Source: Gemmatales bacterium
GTDB lineage: Bacteria; Planctomycetota; Planctomycetia; Gemmatales; Gemmataceae
NCBI GenBank assembly: GCA_026004675.1
Contig: BPJP01000007.1
Span: forward strand, 124,001 to 188,000
Length of the DNA: 64,000 nt
Direction of reading: 5' to 3'
Part shown: positions 1 to 8,541 of the stretch, piece after piece
Layout: the number at the start of each line of letters is the position of its first letter
How positions within the stretch are numbered: the first letter of the stretch is position 1
Program-made: the position numbers and the translations under genes
The notes under the pieces: model-generated
Database searches by the model: none
What the model saw: the letters and a program-made list of their open reading frames with translations, nothing else
Told to the model about the DNA's origin: nothing

Positions 1-127
1 GCGCCATCCCCCATAAATAGAACGGAACATATTTTTGCATGATGTGCATCCTCCATCGAAATTCGGGGCACCGAACTCATTTGTTGATCCTAATTGGCCT
101 GCGCTGGCGGGTCAAGAAAATGCCCGC

Positions 128-148
128 AAAAACCGGGGCTTTTCCCGG
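128..148 (-). terminator. Probable intrinsic terminator of the OleC-like gene
   Basis: Read on the minus strand, a 5-bp G/C stem (CCGGG paired with CCCGG, 6-nt loop) is followed directly by a run of five T. It lies about 30 bp past the stop codon of the minus-strand ligase gene. The stem is short, so strength is uncertain. Nothing else is visible in the first 179 bases. Confidence 0.5.
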
Positions 149-179
149 AAATTGTGTCAATCCTTTTGGCCCTATTGGC

Positions 180-1835
180 TTACGTCAGGCGACGCTGAAC
201 CAGGTCGGCTAATTTTTCCCGAAAGATTTTCGAATTATGCCTGATATCGACCGGAAATTCCGAGAAAAAACATATTTCCTGGATCGCATCCGCCGGCGGG
301 TGGCGGCGAGCCAACTCCAACAGTTCCCGCTTTAGCTGTTCGAGATGGCGCCAGCCGCTTTTCTCCGGCTCTACACATAGAACAGGCTTCTGGGCAAAGC
401 GTTGGCCAATTCCAACCAGAGCGCTTCGGCGTACTTGGGGATGGGTGTTGAAAATTCCTTCGCAGGCGGCTGTGAAAAGGACTCCGTTTTCGGTTATAAC
501 ACGCTGCGATTTTCGACCACAAAACCAAAGGCGGCCCTGGTTGTCGAAATATCCTACGTCCCCCATCCGGTGATAGAACGAACCGCTTGCGGGATCGGGG
601 ATCTTTGCCAGAGTCTCGGCCTCCGGTTGGCCGAAGTAATGGCGTGACACGATTGGCCCCTGAACAACGATCTCGCCGATTTCGCCCGCTGGTTGCAACA
701 ACTCGTCCGACCAGCACGCGATCGGTCCATCGTCGATGCGGATAACACCGACTCGATTGGCGGAGATCGGTTTCCCGACGCATGTTCCAGCGCCTTTTTC
801 TGTACCGTACCTCGTTTCGTTCAGAACTTCATTGCTGCTGATGACACAAACAGGCAGCGCTTCCGTGGCACCATAGGGCGTAAAAATCGGCACTCGATCG
901 GCGAGCAGTTGTTGAAACGTCTCGAGAACTTCTACTGGCACGGGAGCGCCTGCCGACAAGACTCGCTTCAACGTCGGCAAACGAATGTGGTGCCGCACGC
1001 CGAACTCGCCAACGCGGCGCAGCAGAGCAGGCGAACCAAAAAGGTTATTGGCGCCGAATACCTGAATCGGTGTGATGATGTTTCGCGGATCGACCCTCCC
1101 CGGACGGGTGGCATCCATGACGGGAACGACGCCGGTCATGCCCAAAGCTGGGGCAAACAGCGCGAAAAGAGGAAAAGTCGTGACATCGATTTCGCCTTCG
1201 GCGATTTGAAAGGTCTGTTTTAACAACTCGACCTGTGCCACGAAAATCGGGTGTGTGTAAACCGCGCCTTTCGGCGGCCCTGTGCTGCCGGACGTAAACA
1301 GGATGGCAGCAGGCGTTTCGTCGTCGGGTCGAAACGAAGGAAAAGGGCAACAACGATTATGACGGCGACAAAGGCTGGCCAGGCTGAAACCTCCCCATCC
1401 CCATCGCCGACCAACTGTCACGACCAGCCGGAGCGATTTTTTTGCCCAGCCAAACAGGATCCGGGCCAGCTGTGCCTTGGCGATGCCGACGAAGGCAGAC
1501 GGCTCGACTTCCGCCAGACACCGACCCAAGGAGCGAATCCCCATGCCCGGATCGATGAAGACTGGTACTGCGCCGATTTTGAAAAGGGCGAAAGTCAAGG
1601 CAAAAAACTCCAGTCCCGGCTTGACCATTAAAACAGTACGCATGCCCGCTTGGACGCCGACATCTGTCAGGGCGTGGGCGAACTGATCGCAAATGTTGTT
1701 GAGTTCGCGGAAGCTGTAACAGGCGTAGTCGGCCAGCCGTCGAGGTCGACGTGTTTTCGGAACATAGAGTGCCGGTGATACCGGCCGCCGCTGGGCTTGA
1801 AGAACTAGCGAATCGGCAATGTTGGGAGCGCTCAC
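180..1835 (-). CDS. AMP-dependent acyl ligase, OleC-like (fatty acid CoA ligase family)
   Basis: A 551-residue adenylate-forming enzyme of the ANL superfamily that should activate a fatty or beta-hydroxy acid with ATP. The P-loop-like motif TSGSTGPPKG lies near residues 181-190, YGATEALP follows, and the hinge region around MGDVGYFDNQGRLWFCGRKS is intact. The segment TFALFKIGAVPVFIDPGMG near residues 81-99 resembles OleC-type enzymes, which form beta-lactones in olefin synthesis, more than ordinary acyl-CoA synthetases. No OleA, OleB or OleD homologue is in the window, so an Ole pathway is not shown. The start is GTG at 1835, 6 bp after the glucose-6-phosphate isomerase stop codon, so the two genes are probably cotranscribed. 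Fold and reaction class are secure; the substrate is not. Confidence 0.85.
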   Translation of the reverse strand: MSAPNIADSLVLQAQRRPVSPALYVPKTRRPRRLADYACYSFRELNNICDQFAHALTDVGVQAGMRTVLMVKPGLEFFALTFALFKIGAVPVFIDPGMGIRSLGRCLAEVEPSAFVGIAKAQLARILFGWAKKSLRLVVTVGRRWGWGGFSLASLCRRHNRCCPFPSFRPDDETPAAILFTSGSTGPPKGAVYTHPIFVAQVELLKQTFQIAEGEIDVTTFPLFALFAPALGMTGVVPVMDATRPGRVDPRNIITPIQVFGANNLFGSPALLRRVGEFGVRHHIRLPTLKRVLSAGAPVPVEVLETFQQLLADRVPIFTPYGATEALPVCVISSNEVLNETRYGTEKGAGTCVGKPISANRVGVIRIDDGPIACWSDELLQPAGEIGEIVVQGPIVSRHYFGQPEAETLAKIPDPASGSFYHRMGDVGYFDNQGRLWFCGRKSQRVITENGVLFTAACEGIFNTHPQVRRSALVGIGQRFAQKPVLCVEPEKSGWRHLEQLKRELLELARRHPPADAIQEICFFSEFPVDIRHNSKIFREKLADLVQRRLT

Positions 1836-1841
1836 CGTTTC

Positions 1842-3329
1842 TTACATCGGCGACTGGGAAGACGAATTCGTGGACCGCAAAAACGCTCGCATATTTCGTT
1901 TGTAAGCTTCGACTCCTGGCTGACCATAGGGGTTGATCCCCATCAGTCGGCCTTCGACGACCGTAGCGAGCATGAGCATCTGGAACAGTTGTCCCATGAC
2001 ATGTTCGGACAGGCTGGGCAGGATGAGGTTGGCGGTAGGCCGTGCTGCATCGAAATAGGCCAGGTTCATGCCCCGCCAGGCGGCGTCCAGCAAATCCGGC
2101 ATACCTTTGCGGGAGAGAGAATTGAGGTCGTCTTCGTTATGGTCGGCCATGCCGATCGTAATGGCCGGGGTTTTCTGGGTTTTGACGACGACATTATTGA
2201 TGATCTTATCCCTCTGGCCTTCCTGAAATTGCTGGCCGCGCGCATGTAGATCACGGGTGCATACTACCGTCAACGGGGTAGCGCCGCGTCCTTGTTTACC
2301 AAGACTTTCCGCCAAAAGCTGGTCATACCACATGCCGAGACTTTCCAGCTTTTTCGACCAGACGGCCATCACGCGAATGGGTTTGCCATATTGTTCGCTC
2401 ATCAGGTAGTTGACGGCGGCGAATTGCAAAACCGGATTGCGTTCGTACGGTTCCTCAAGAAAACGTCGCGTCATGGCGGCGGCGCCCAGCAACAAAGCGC
2501 GAATGTCCAGCCCCATTACCGCAGCGGGAAGCAGCCCGACGGCAGTCAAAACAGAAAAACGACCGCCCACGTTGTCGGGAATCGTGAAAATGTCTTCGTC
2601 CGTATAGCCATCGGCACGCGACAACTCGCGGAGTTTCCCCGTCTGCGACGTGATCGGCACGATCACTTGACGCAACAGCTCCGAACTGCTTCCGTAATAC
2701 TCGGCGGCTTCGCGACGGAAAGCCCGATACGTTGTCGCCGTTTCCAGCGTCTCCCCTGATTTGCTGATGACGATGACGCCCCACCGTTCTTCCCGGCCGG
2801 CCTCCGGATCGACGCATGTCGTTTGCAAGAGATCGAGCAAATCCTGCAATGCGTCATTGTCGAAGTTATTGCCAGAAAAATAGATTCTTGGCACTCCCAT
2901 CCGGGCGTCGGAAGACAACTCATTGTGATAGGTATTGCATAGCGAGTCGAAAAGAACGCGCGGCCCCAAATACGACCCCCCAACTCCCAGAATTACGATA
3001 CGATCGGTTTCCGCTTTGAGTCGCGAAGCGACAGTTAGAATGCGGCCTAATTCGCTCGCCTCTCCTTTGCGTCGGTGTGCGTCGAGTAGCTGTTGCGGCA
3101 AGTCGATAAAGCCTGCTTCCAGCGGTTGCAACTCGGGTGGGATGTCGGTCAATTCCCGCTCGGCGGCAATCTGGCTGCGCACCGTTTGCAGCTGCGGTAG
3201 CAAATCGCGCAGTTTGTCGGGAGAGAGAAAATGCCTTGAACGCAGTTCCGCAGCCGGCGTCCATTCCTCCATCTGCGGCGCCAACAATGACTGGTATTCG
3301 TAAACAATCGATTCGTCGGGTAGTTGCAT
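1842..3329 (-). CDS. pgi: Glucose-6-phosphate isomerase
   Basis: Interconverts glucose 6-phosphate and fructose 6-phosphate in the cytoplasm. The 495-residue protein has both sugar-isomerase halves. GVGGSYLGPRVL (about 115-126) and the phosphate-binding SKSGET (191-196) are present. The family segment DNVGGRFSVLTAVGL lies at about 254-268, and the segment around E343 (WYDQLLAESLGKQ) matches the region holding the catalytic glutamate. Length is within the bacterial range. It heads a minus-strand pair with the OleC-like ligase. It is divergent from the phosphoglycerate mutase gene at 3431, with about 100 bp of shared upstream DNA, so two glycolytic genes may share a promoter region. Confidence 0.95.
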   Translation of the reverse strand: MQLPDESIVYEYQSLLAPQMEEWTPAAELRSRHFLSPDKLRDLLPQLQTVRSQIAAERELTDIPPELQPLEAGFIDLPQQLLDAHRRKGEASELGRILTVASRLKAETDRIVILGVGGSYLGPRVLFDSLCNTYHNELSSDARMGVPRIYFSGNNFDNDALQDLLDLLQTTCVDPEAGREERWGVIVISKSGETLETATTYRAFRREAAEYYGSSSELLRQVIVPITSQTGKLRELSRADGYTDEDIFTIPDNVGGRFSVLTAVGLLPAAVMGLDIRALLLGAAAMTRRFLEEPYERNPVLQFAAVNYLMSEQYGKPIRVMAVWSKKLESLGMWYDQLLAESLGKQGRGATPLTVVCTRDLHARGQQFQEGQRDKIINNVVVKTQKTPAITIGMADHNEDDLNSLSRKGMPDLLDAAWRGMNLAYFDAARPTANLILPSLSEHVMGQLFQMLMLATVVEGRLMGINPYGQPGVEAYKRNMRAFLRSTNSSSQSPM

Positions 3330-3430
3330 GGCGCCTTTCGCTCAATATGACAGTCTGTGCCGGGGCGAAATCCCGGCCGATGGATTTCCGAATACTGTAC
3401 TCAGAACGTTTGCGTGGGTAAACTCCCTGT

Positions 3431-4639
3431 ATGAACAATCTGCACGAATTGGTTCGAGAACTCCGCCAGCCTTCACAGAGTAAGATCGTCTTGCTCGTTG
3501 CCGACGGACTCGGAGGCCTGCCTTTGGAGCCGGGAGGTAAAACGGAGCTGGAAACCGCCAACACTCCCCATCTCGATCAGTGCGCTCGTGAGGGGGTTTG
3601 CGGTTTGAGTATCCCCGTGCTTCCGGGAATCACTCCCGGCAGCGGGCCAGGACATCTGGGTCTCTTTGGGTTCGACCCTCTCGAGCACCGTATCGGCAGG
3701 GGCATTCTCGAAGCGCTCGGCATCGGCATCGAAGTCGGGCCGAATTCCGTCGCCGCCCGAGGTAATTTCTGCACCGTCGATCGCAACGGCCTGATCACGG
3801 ATCGTCGCGCCGGCCGTCCCACCACCGAACGCTGCGCTGAAATGTGCCAGCTGTTGCAGCAAATTCGCGTTCCCGGTGTCGAGATTCTCGTCGAACCGGT
3901 ACGCGAACACCGGCTGGTCGTCGTCTTTACTGGCGAAAACCTCGGCGATGCCGTCAACGACACAGACCCCCAGCAAACCGGCGTCAAGCCTTTGCCGGCT
4001 AAAGGTGAAGACGAAGCTTCGCAAAGGACAGCCAATGCCGTCAATGCATTCGTCGAACAGGCGGCCCGCATCCTGCACGACCACGCACCGACGAATATGG
4101 TCACGTTGCGAGGTCTTTCTCGTTACCCGAAGATTGACACCTTACAAGAAGTTTATGGACTTCGCGCTGTGGCCATTGCCGTCTATCCCATGTACAAGGG
4201 ATTGGCCCGCCTCGTGGGCATGGACATCGCCGACGCCGGCTCGACGTTGCAGGATCAGATGCACACTCTGGAACGGCTGTGGGACCGCTATGACTTTTTC
4301 TTTATTCACTTCAAGTACACTGACAGCACTGGCGAAGACGGCAACTTCGACGCCAAGGTGGAAATGATCGAAAAACTGGACGCCGTGATCCCCACCATCA
4401 GGGCTTTGAAGCCGGATGTCTTGATCGTGACAGGCGACCATAGCACGCCAAGCAAACTGCGCAGCCATAGCTGGCATCCGGTACCCACGTTGTTGCTGGC
4501 GTCTTCCTGTCGCACCGACGCTGTCGAGGAATTCGGGGAAAGGGCTTGTTTGTCTGGCGGCTTGGGACAATTCGAGGCCAAACATCTGATGACCTTGGCC
4601 ATGGCACATGCCGGCAGGCTCGGTAAATTCGGTGCCTAG
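3431..4639 (+). CDS. apgM: 2,3-bisphosphoglycerate-independent phosphoglycerate mutase, archaeal type
   Basis: Converts 3-phosphoglycerate to 2-phosphoglycerate without a bisphosphoglycerate cofactor. The 402-residue protein belongs to the alkaline-phosphatase-like metalloenzymes. An early metal-binding VADGLGG lies at about 23-29, and ITPGSGPGHLGLFGFDP at about 67-83 contains the probable phosphorylated serine (S71). A late metal-binding VTGDHSTPSKLRSHSWHP follows. These match the short archaeal/deep-bacterial ApgM form rather than the roughly 510-residue GpmI. The gene is divergent from pgi. A sugar-isomerase-like gene follows 60 bp later on the same strand. Confidence 0.93.
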   Translation: MNNLHELVRELRQPSQSKIVLLVADGLGGLPLEPGGKTELETANTPHLDQCAREGVCGLSIPVLPGITPGSGPGHLGLFGFDPLEHRIGRGILEALGIGIEVGPNSVAARGNFCTVDRNGLITDRRAGRPTTERCAEMCQLLQQIRVPGVEILVEPVREHRLVVVFTGENLGDAVNDTDPQQTGVKPLPAKGEDEASQRTANAVNAFVEQAARILHDHAPTNMVTLRGLSRYPKIDTLQEVYGLRAVAIAVYPMYKGLARLVGMDIADAGSTLQDQMHTLERLWDRYDFFFIHFKYTDSTGEDGNFDAKVEMIEKLDAVIPTIRALKPDVLIVTGDHSTPSKLRSHSWHPVPTLLLASSCRTDAVEEFGERACLSGGLGQFEAKHLMTLAMAHAGRLGKFGA

Positions 4640-4699
4640 CCTCGAGCATAGAGACTTTTGCGGAATTCGACCTTTGCACGCATCCAAAGGAACTGCACC

Positions 4700-5605
4700 A
4701 TGCCGAACGAAACACGCCGGGAGTTTTTGCGATCGAGTTGTGCTGCCAGTGCGGCCTGGTTGGTGAGCGGGACCTCTTCCGCGATCGAGCCGATACAGCG
4801 AAACAGCAAGACCCCGCTGAAAATCAGTATCGCCGCCTACAGCTACCGAAAATATTTGAACCTGCAACAGAAACCCAAGCCGGCCATGGACCTCGACGAC
4901 TTCATTGAATTGGCGGCCGAACACGGTTTCGATGCGGTCGAGCCGACAGCTTACTATTTCGCCAAGACTTCACCTGAATATCTGGCCCATCTGAAGGCTA
5001 AATGCACCAGGCTGGGACTGGATATCAGTGGTTCGGCGGTGGGCAACAACTTTTGCCATCGGGACACCGACCGCCTTCAACAGCAAGTACAGTATGTCAA
5101 GAATTGGATCGAGCATTGTGCCCGGCTGGGAGGCAAAACGCTGCGCATCTTTGCCGGTTCGGTACCGAAAGGGGACACCGCTAGCGCCGCCATCAAGCGT
5201 TGCATTGCTGCCATCGAAGAAGCCTGCGACTACGCCGCGAAATTCGGTGTGATCCTCGCCTTGGAAAACCATGGCGGCGTTACCAGCACTGCTGAGCAAA
5301 TGCTTCGAATCGTAAAAGGAGTGAAGCACGACTTCTTCGGGGTCAATCTCGACTCGGGCAATTTCCACAGTGCCGATCCCTATGCCGAACTGGAGCAAAT
5401 CGCGCCCTATGCCGTCAGCGTGCAGCTGAAGACCGAAATCCAAAGAGCCGGCAAAAAGAAAGAACCAGCCGACTTGCCTCGGTTGATCAAGATGCTGCGC
5501 GGCGTCGGCTACCGGGGCTATGTGGTCTTGGAATACGAAGCAGCGGAAGAACCCAAGGAGGCTGTTCCGCGACATCTCGCCACGCTGCGAAAACTGATCA
5601 ATTAA
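4700..5605 (+). CDS. Tat-exported sugar phosphate isomerase/epimerase-like TIM barrel protein
   Basis: Start chosen at ATG 4700 because it places a twin-arginine signal at the N-terminus: TRREFLRSS followed by a hydrophobic Ala-rich stretch and a Ser-rich cleavage region by about residue 25. The mature part has the AP-endonuclease-2/xylose-isomerase-like barrel pattern: EHGFDAVEP near the first strands, ALENHGG in the centre, and VNLDSGN and GYVVLEYE late, with acidic and His residues suited to a divalent metal. Such exported barrels are common in planctomycetes, often with unknown sugar substrates. At 301 residues it looks complete. Convergent with the next gene, with a strong hairpin between them. 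Confidence 0.85.
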   Translation: MPNETRREFLRSSCAASAAWLVSGTSSAIEPIQRNSKTPLKISIAAYSYRKYLNLQQKPKPAMDLDDFIELAAEHGFDAVEPTAYYFAKTSPEYLAHLKAKCTRLGLDISGSAVGNNFCHRDTDRLQQQVQYVKNWIEHCARLGGKTLRIFAGSVPKGDTASAAIKRCIAAIEEACDYAAKFGVILALENHGGVTSTAEQMLRIVKGVKHDFFGVNLDSGNFHSADPYAELEQIAPYAVSVQLKTEIQRAGKKKEPADLPRLIKMLRGVGYRGYVVLEYEAAEEPKEAVPRHLATLRKLIN

Positions 5606-5638
5606 CGAGTGGCTTCACGACAGCGAAAGCACAAAAAA

Positions 5639-5682
5639 GCCCGCTAGCGGAATGGGACGGCGGGCAGTGCACGCTAGCGGGC
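5639..5682 (-). terminator. Intrinsic terminator with a perfect 11-bp stem
   Basis: Positions 5639-5649 (GCCCGCTAGCG) and 5672-5682 (CGCTAGCGGGC) are perfect inverted repeats separated by 22 nt. On the minus strand the hairpin is followed by six T, as expected for factor-independent termination of the gene at 5726-6364. It sits between two convergent genes and could also block read-through from the plus strand. Confidence 0.75.
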
Positions 5683-5725
5683 CAGCGGATGCGGCTTGTT
5701 TCTTACGATAACGAGATCGGTTCGC

Positions 5726-6364
5726 TCATGGCGAACCTCGACGCGGAGGAGGCAAACCAAGCTCTTCCCGGCGTTTGCGAAACATTTCACGCGCTTGCAT
5801 CAACTTGTATCGATCCTCCGGCGTTGTGTGGTTCAAAAACACTTTGAAAAACCGCTCGATTTTCTCCGGGTCGCGGAAGCGGCGACGCATTTCGTCCCGG
5901 TTCGGATCCGATCCTTGTCCTTGCAGGGAAGCCGATCCAGAGACACCACCCGGGTTGCGATTGGCCTGTCGCTGCTCCCATTGTTGGCGGCGCTTGTCCA
6001 TATCCAGGATGAATTTGTCCAGAATCTGGTTCTGCATCGACTTGGGAAGCATCTGAAAGGCATCGTAAAGCGCTACCATGTTTTTCGCCATCGACGCGAA
6101 CAACTCGGCTTGTTCATCGGGAGAGAGGTCTTTCGCCAGATCGCGAAGTTCCATCCCCATCTCGCGCATCTTGCTTTCGTCGCCAAGATCGGCAAGGTTG
6201 CCGGAGGCGAGTTTTTCCTTGACTGCTTCGGTCAGCTTTTTGCCTGTCTCCTTCGCCTTCGACAGACGGTCTTCCGGGCGGAAAACGAAGTAAGCCGCAA
6301 CGCTGCCAATGAACGCAAGTAGAAGCACAACGGCCACCAATTGCCGCTTTCGCATCGAATCCAC
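5726..6364 (-). CDS. Membrane-anchored hypothetical protein
   Basis: Not assigned to a named family. The 212-residue product begins with a short basic stretch and one transmembrane helix (RQLVAVVLLLAFIGSVAAYFV), so it is probably inner-membrane anchored with a periplasmic body. The body is helical and charged (KAKETGKKLTEAVKEKL), then enriched in Arg, Gln and Asn (DKRRQQWEQRQANRNPGG). It ends with an Arg-rich helix (EMFRKRREELGLPPPRR). The start is set at GTG 6364 because AAGGAG lies 7 bases upstream; an in-frame ATG at 6355 is less well placed. It follows the coiled-coil gene at 6670-8133 on the same strand, after a 305-bp gap. Confidence 0.7.
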   Translation of the reverse strand: MDSMRKRQLVAVVLLLAFIGSVAAYFVFRPEDRLSKAKETGKKLTEAVKEKLASGNLADLGDESKMREMGMELRDLAKDLSPDEQAELFASMAKNMVALYDAFQMLPKSMQNQILDKFILDMDKRRQQWEQRQANRNPGGVSGSASLQGQGSDPNRDEMRRRFRDPEKIERFFKVFLNHTTPEDRYKLMQAREMFRKRREELGLPPPRRGSP

Positions 6365-6669
6365 GGCGGATCTCCTTGTTTTTCGCCTCAAGGAAAACTG
6401 TCGGGAAGACGGTATCGAGGATGAGACACCATCCCCCTCTGGTCGCCCTACCCTGCGGATGGAGCGATTGTTTCAACAAATTCGAAAAATGGCGAGAAAC
6501 AGATGGCGAACGGGTGTCGAAACCGACTATTCGGCCGAATCGAAAGCGTTCTCCTCCCCGCGTCTCTGGTGCAGCACGAGGAGGAGAACATTTTTTCGAA
6601 CAGGTCGCCGTGTCGGCTGGCAAATTTGAAAGTCTGCCTGCAGTACCGCGGGTTGCGGCTACGAACTTG
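6365..6669. other. Intergenic region without a recognised gene
   Basis: These 305 bases separate two minus-strand genes. The part next to 6364 holds the AAGGAG ribosome-binding site of the downstream gene. A long plus-strand reading frame crosses the region but is antisense to the coiled-coil gene and has no family resemblance. No tRNA, repeat or convincing terminator was seen. Confidence 0.4.
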
Positions 6670-8133
6670 TCACTTATTCCGGCCGCGATAAATGTCGTTG
6701 GTCACTTTGTAAACGCCTTTTTGCAACACGGCCAGGTTCTCCAGTTCTTTGCGGATGTCCGGTTCGGATGCTTGTTCTCCGTTGTAAAACTGCGAATACA
6801 TCCGCGTTCGGCGATTGACGCGCACCTGCATTGCCCGGATGACCTTCAGTTCCGCCAGTTGGTCGACCAGTTTTGGCTCATTGTTCTTGTCGGATTTGGG
6901 CGGCGGTTCAGGATGAGGATGAGGATGGGGAGGATCGTTCAGATCTTTTTGTGCTTTCTTCAGAGCGGCAATCAAGTCTTCGAGAGTAGCGATGATATCG
7001 TCTTCGATCGCTTGCGTCACCTGGCCGGTGTCCGCTTTCTCCAGCCGGCGTTGAACGATCTTCATGTCGTCGTGGGCGGCGCGCACGACATGGGGGATGG
7101 CCACGGTGCTCCCCTCGGCTTGCAAGAGTTGCAACATTCGGACCGCCTCGACCGCGATCAGCGCTTCTTCCTTCGAAAGCTCAAGGGCTTTTTGGATGTG
7201 GCCCCGATTTTCCGGAGCGCCCCGGTCAGGATTTTCCTTAAGCGCCTTGTCGACATCCCCCGTGGCTTCCCGCACTTCCCTCTGCATTTGCAACATGCGT
7301 TCACAGCGGGCGATCAGGGAAGCCAGGATGCGTTCGACTTCTTCTTTGCGAAGCTGTTTGAGAATTTCTTCCAGTTGTTTTTTCACATTTTCCAGTTCAT
7401 CGATCGCATCGCTCTGGTCACCGATAGCGCCCTTTTGGTTTCCTTCCGCGAATTTGTTGGCGGCGCTTCGCTGCTTGTTTCGAGCCTCCTGAACGCGTCG
7501 CCTGCCGGGGAGTTCTGGCAAATCGCCGTCGGGCTTCATCTTGTCGGCGATTTCGTCAACGTGGCGGGCATTCTCGTTCTCGGCTTTCCGCAACTCGCTT
7601 GGAGGAACCTTTTCACCTTCGGCGCGTGCCCGGTTCAGCTTCTCGCGCCAGATCGCCCGATTCAGAGCACGGACAATGTCGCGGATCCGGGTGATTTCCT
7701 TGTTGATCTTTTCCGCTCGGTCGTCGCTTAAAAGAATCTGAATAACCGCACGGATGTCTTTGACAAGTTCCCGGTTGCGGGCAATGATGTCGTTCAGGTC
7801 GCCTACCGTCAGGTTTTTCGACGAATGGAGCGAAGCAATCAAATGCTGGAACTGGGTATCGACCCCTTCTTTGCTCGCCAGCTCGATCGCTTTGCGAATG
7901 GTAAGCGCTCGTTCGCGGTCAGCCCGTTGCTCGCTCTGTGCCAGACGCTGGGCGACCCGCAAAAGTGCCGCTTTTAATTCTGTGAATTTTCGGCGATCGA
8001 TTTCCTTCTTCAGTTTCAGCTCGACTTGAAGCTTCTCGACGGGCGCTCCTTGAAGCCTCGCAGCCCAATCGCTCCACATACCAGAAGCCGCCATTGCCAG
8101 CGTCATCAAGGAAAGGATTCTGCGGCACATCAT
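6670..8133 (-). CDS. Exported coiled-coil hypothetical protein
   Basis: A 487-residue protein with an N-terminal signal-like segment (CRRILSLMTLAMAASG). Almost the whole remainder is helical and rich in Lys, Glu, Arg and Ala, for example the stretch ENVKKQLEEILKQLRKEEV and the following Cys/Met-containing helix LIARCERMLQMQREV. A short low-complexity PHPHPHPEPPP segment near residue 400 breaks the helices. Similar helical proteins recur in planctomycete genomes without a known role, and I cannot assign a function. It is probably periplasmic. It is divergent from the small DUF2007 gene at 8290, and the next gene on its strand is the membrane protein at 5726-6364. Confidence 0.7.
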   Translation of the reverse strand: MMCRRILSLMTLAMAASGMWSDWAARLQGAPVEKLQVELKLKKEIDRRKFTELKAALLRVAQRLAQSEQRADRERALTIRKAIELASKEGVDTQFQHLIASLHSSKNLTVGDLNDIIARNRELVKDIRAVIQILLSDDRAEKINKEITRIRDIVRALNRAIWREKLNRARAEGEKVPPSELRKAENENARHVDEIADKMKPDGDLPELPGRRRVQEARNKQRSAANKFAEGNQKGAIGDQSDAIDELENVKKQLEEILKQLRKEEVERILASLIARCERMLQMQREVREATGDVDKALKENPDRGAPENRGHIQKALELSKEEALIAVEAVRMLQLLQAEGSTVAIPHVVRAAHDDMKIVQRRLEKADTGQVTQAIEDDIIATLEDLIAALKKAQKDLNDPPHPHPHPEPPPKSDKNNEPKLVDQLAELKVIRAMQVRVNRRTRMYSQFYNGEQASEPDIRKELENLAVLQKGVYKVTNDIYRGRNK

Positions 8134-8289
8134 TGTCGCCTCCCCGGGCGTTACGGGTATCGTTCGCGCTCGTAATCGTTGACGAGTTAAACTGCCAATC
8201 CCAACAACAAAAGTGAAATTGCCCGATATAATGAAGGCCGTGTACGAACCTTTTCAACGATCAGAGCACAACGATATCGGGAGATTCTC

Positions 8290-8541
8290 ATGTCAAACAC
8301 CGACGATGAATTAGTCAGATTGATGACCGTGCCGAATCCCGCCACCGGCCACATCATTGAACAGGCTTTGCAAGCGGAGGGGATCGAAGCCAAAGTGGTC
8401 GGCGACTATCTCGACGCCAGTTTCGGCGATTTACCCGGCACCCTTCCCGAGATTTGGGTCCACCAGAAAGACTTGGAGGCAGCGAAAAAAATCGTTGAAC
8501 AGCATACCTCGTCGTCCGATCAAGATTCCGACGAGGGCTGA
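8290..8541 (+). CDS. DUF2007 family small protein (putative signal-transducing domain)
   Basis: An 83-residue cytoplasmic protein with the DUF2007 pattern. It opens with a strand of the type LMTVPNPATGHIIEQALQAEG, continues with IEAKVVGDYL, and ends with a hydrophobic strand and helix IWVHQKDLEAAKKIVEQ. This resembles a small ferredoxin-like or PII-like fold annotated as putative signal transduction; no biochemical role is established. GGGAGA lies just upstream of ATG 8290. Its last 22 bases overlap the 3' end of the convergent gene at 8520-9413. Confidence 0.8.
   Translation: MSNTDDELVRLMTVPNPATGHIIEQALQAEGIEAKVVGDYLDASFGDLPGTLPEIWVHQKDLEAAKKIVEQHTSSSDQDSDEG

Noticed and set aside
6900..6935. 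GAGGAT-type short tandem repeat as a possible repeat element
   Set aside because: It encodes the PHPHPHPEPPP segment of the coiled-coil protein and is explained by coding sequence.
6376..7731. Plus-strand open frame of 451 codons over the coiled-coil gene
   Set aside because: Phe-rich composition is typical of antisense to Lys/Glu-rich coiled coil; no motif and no good start site.
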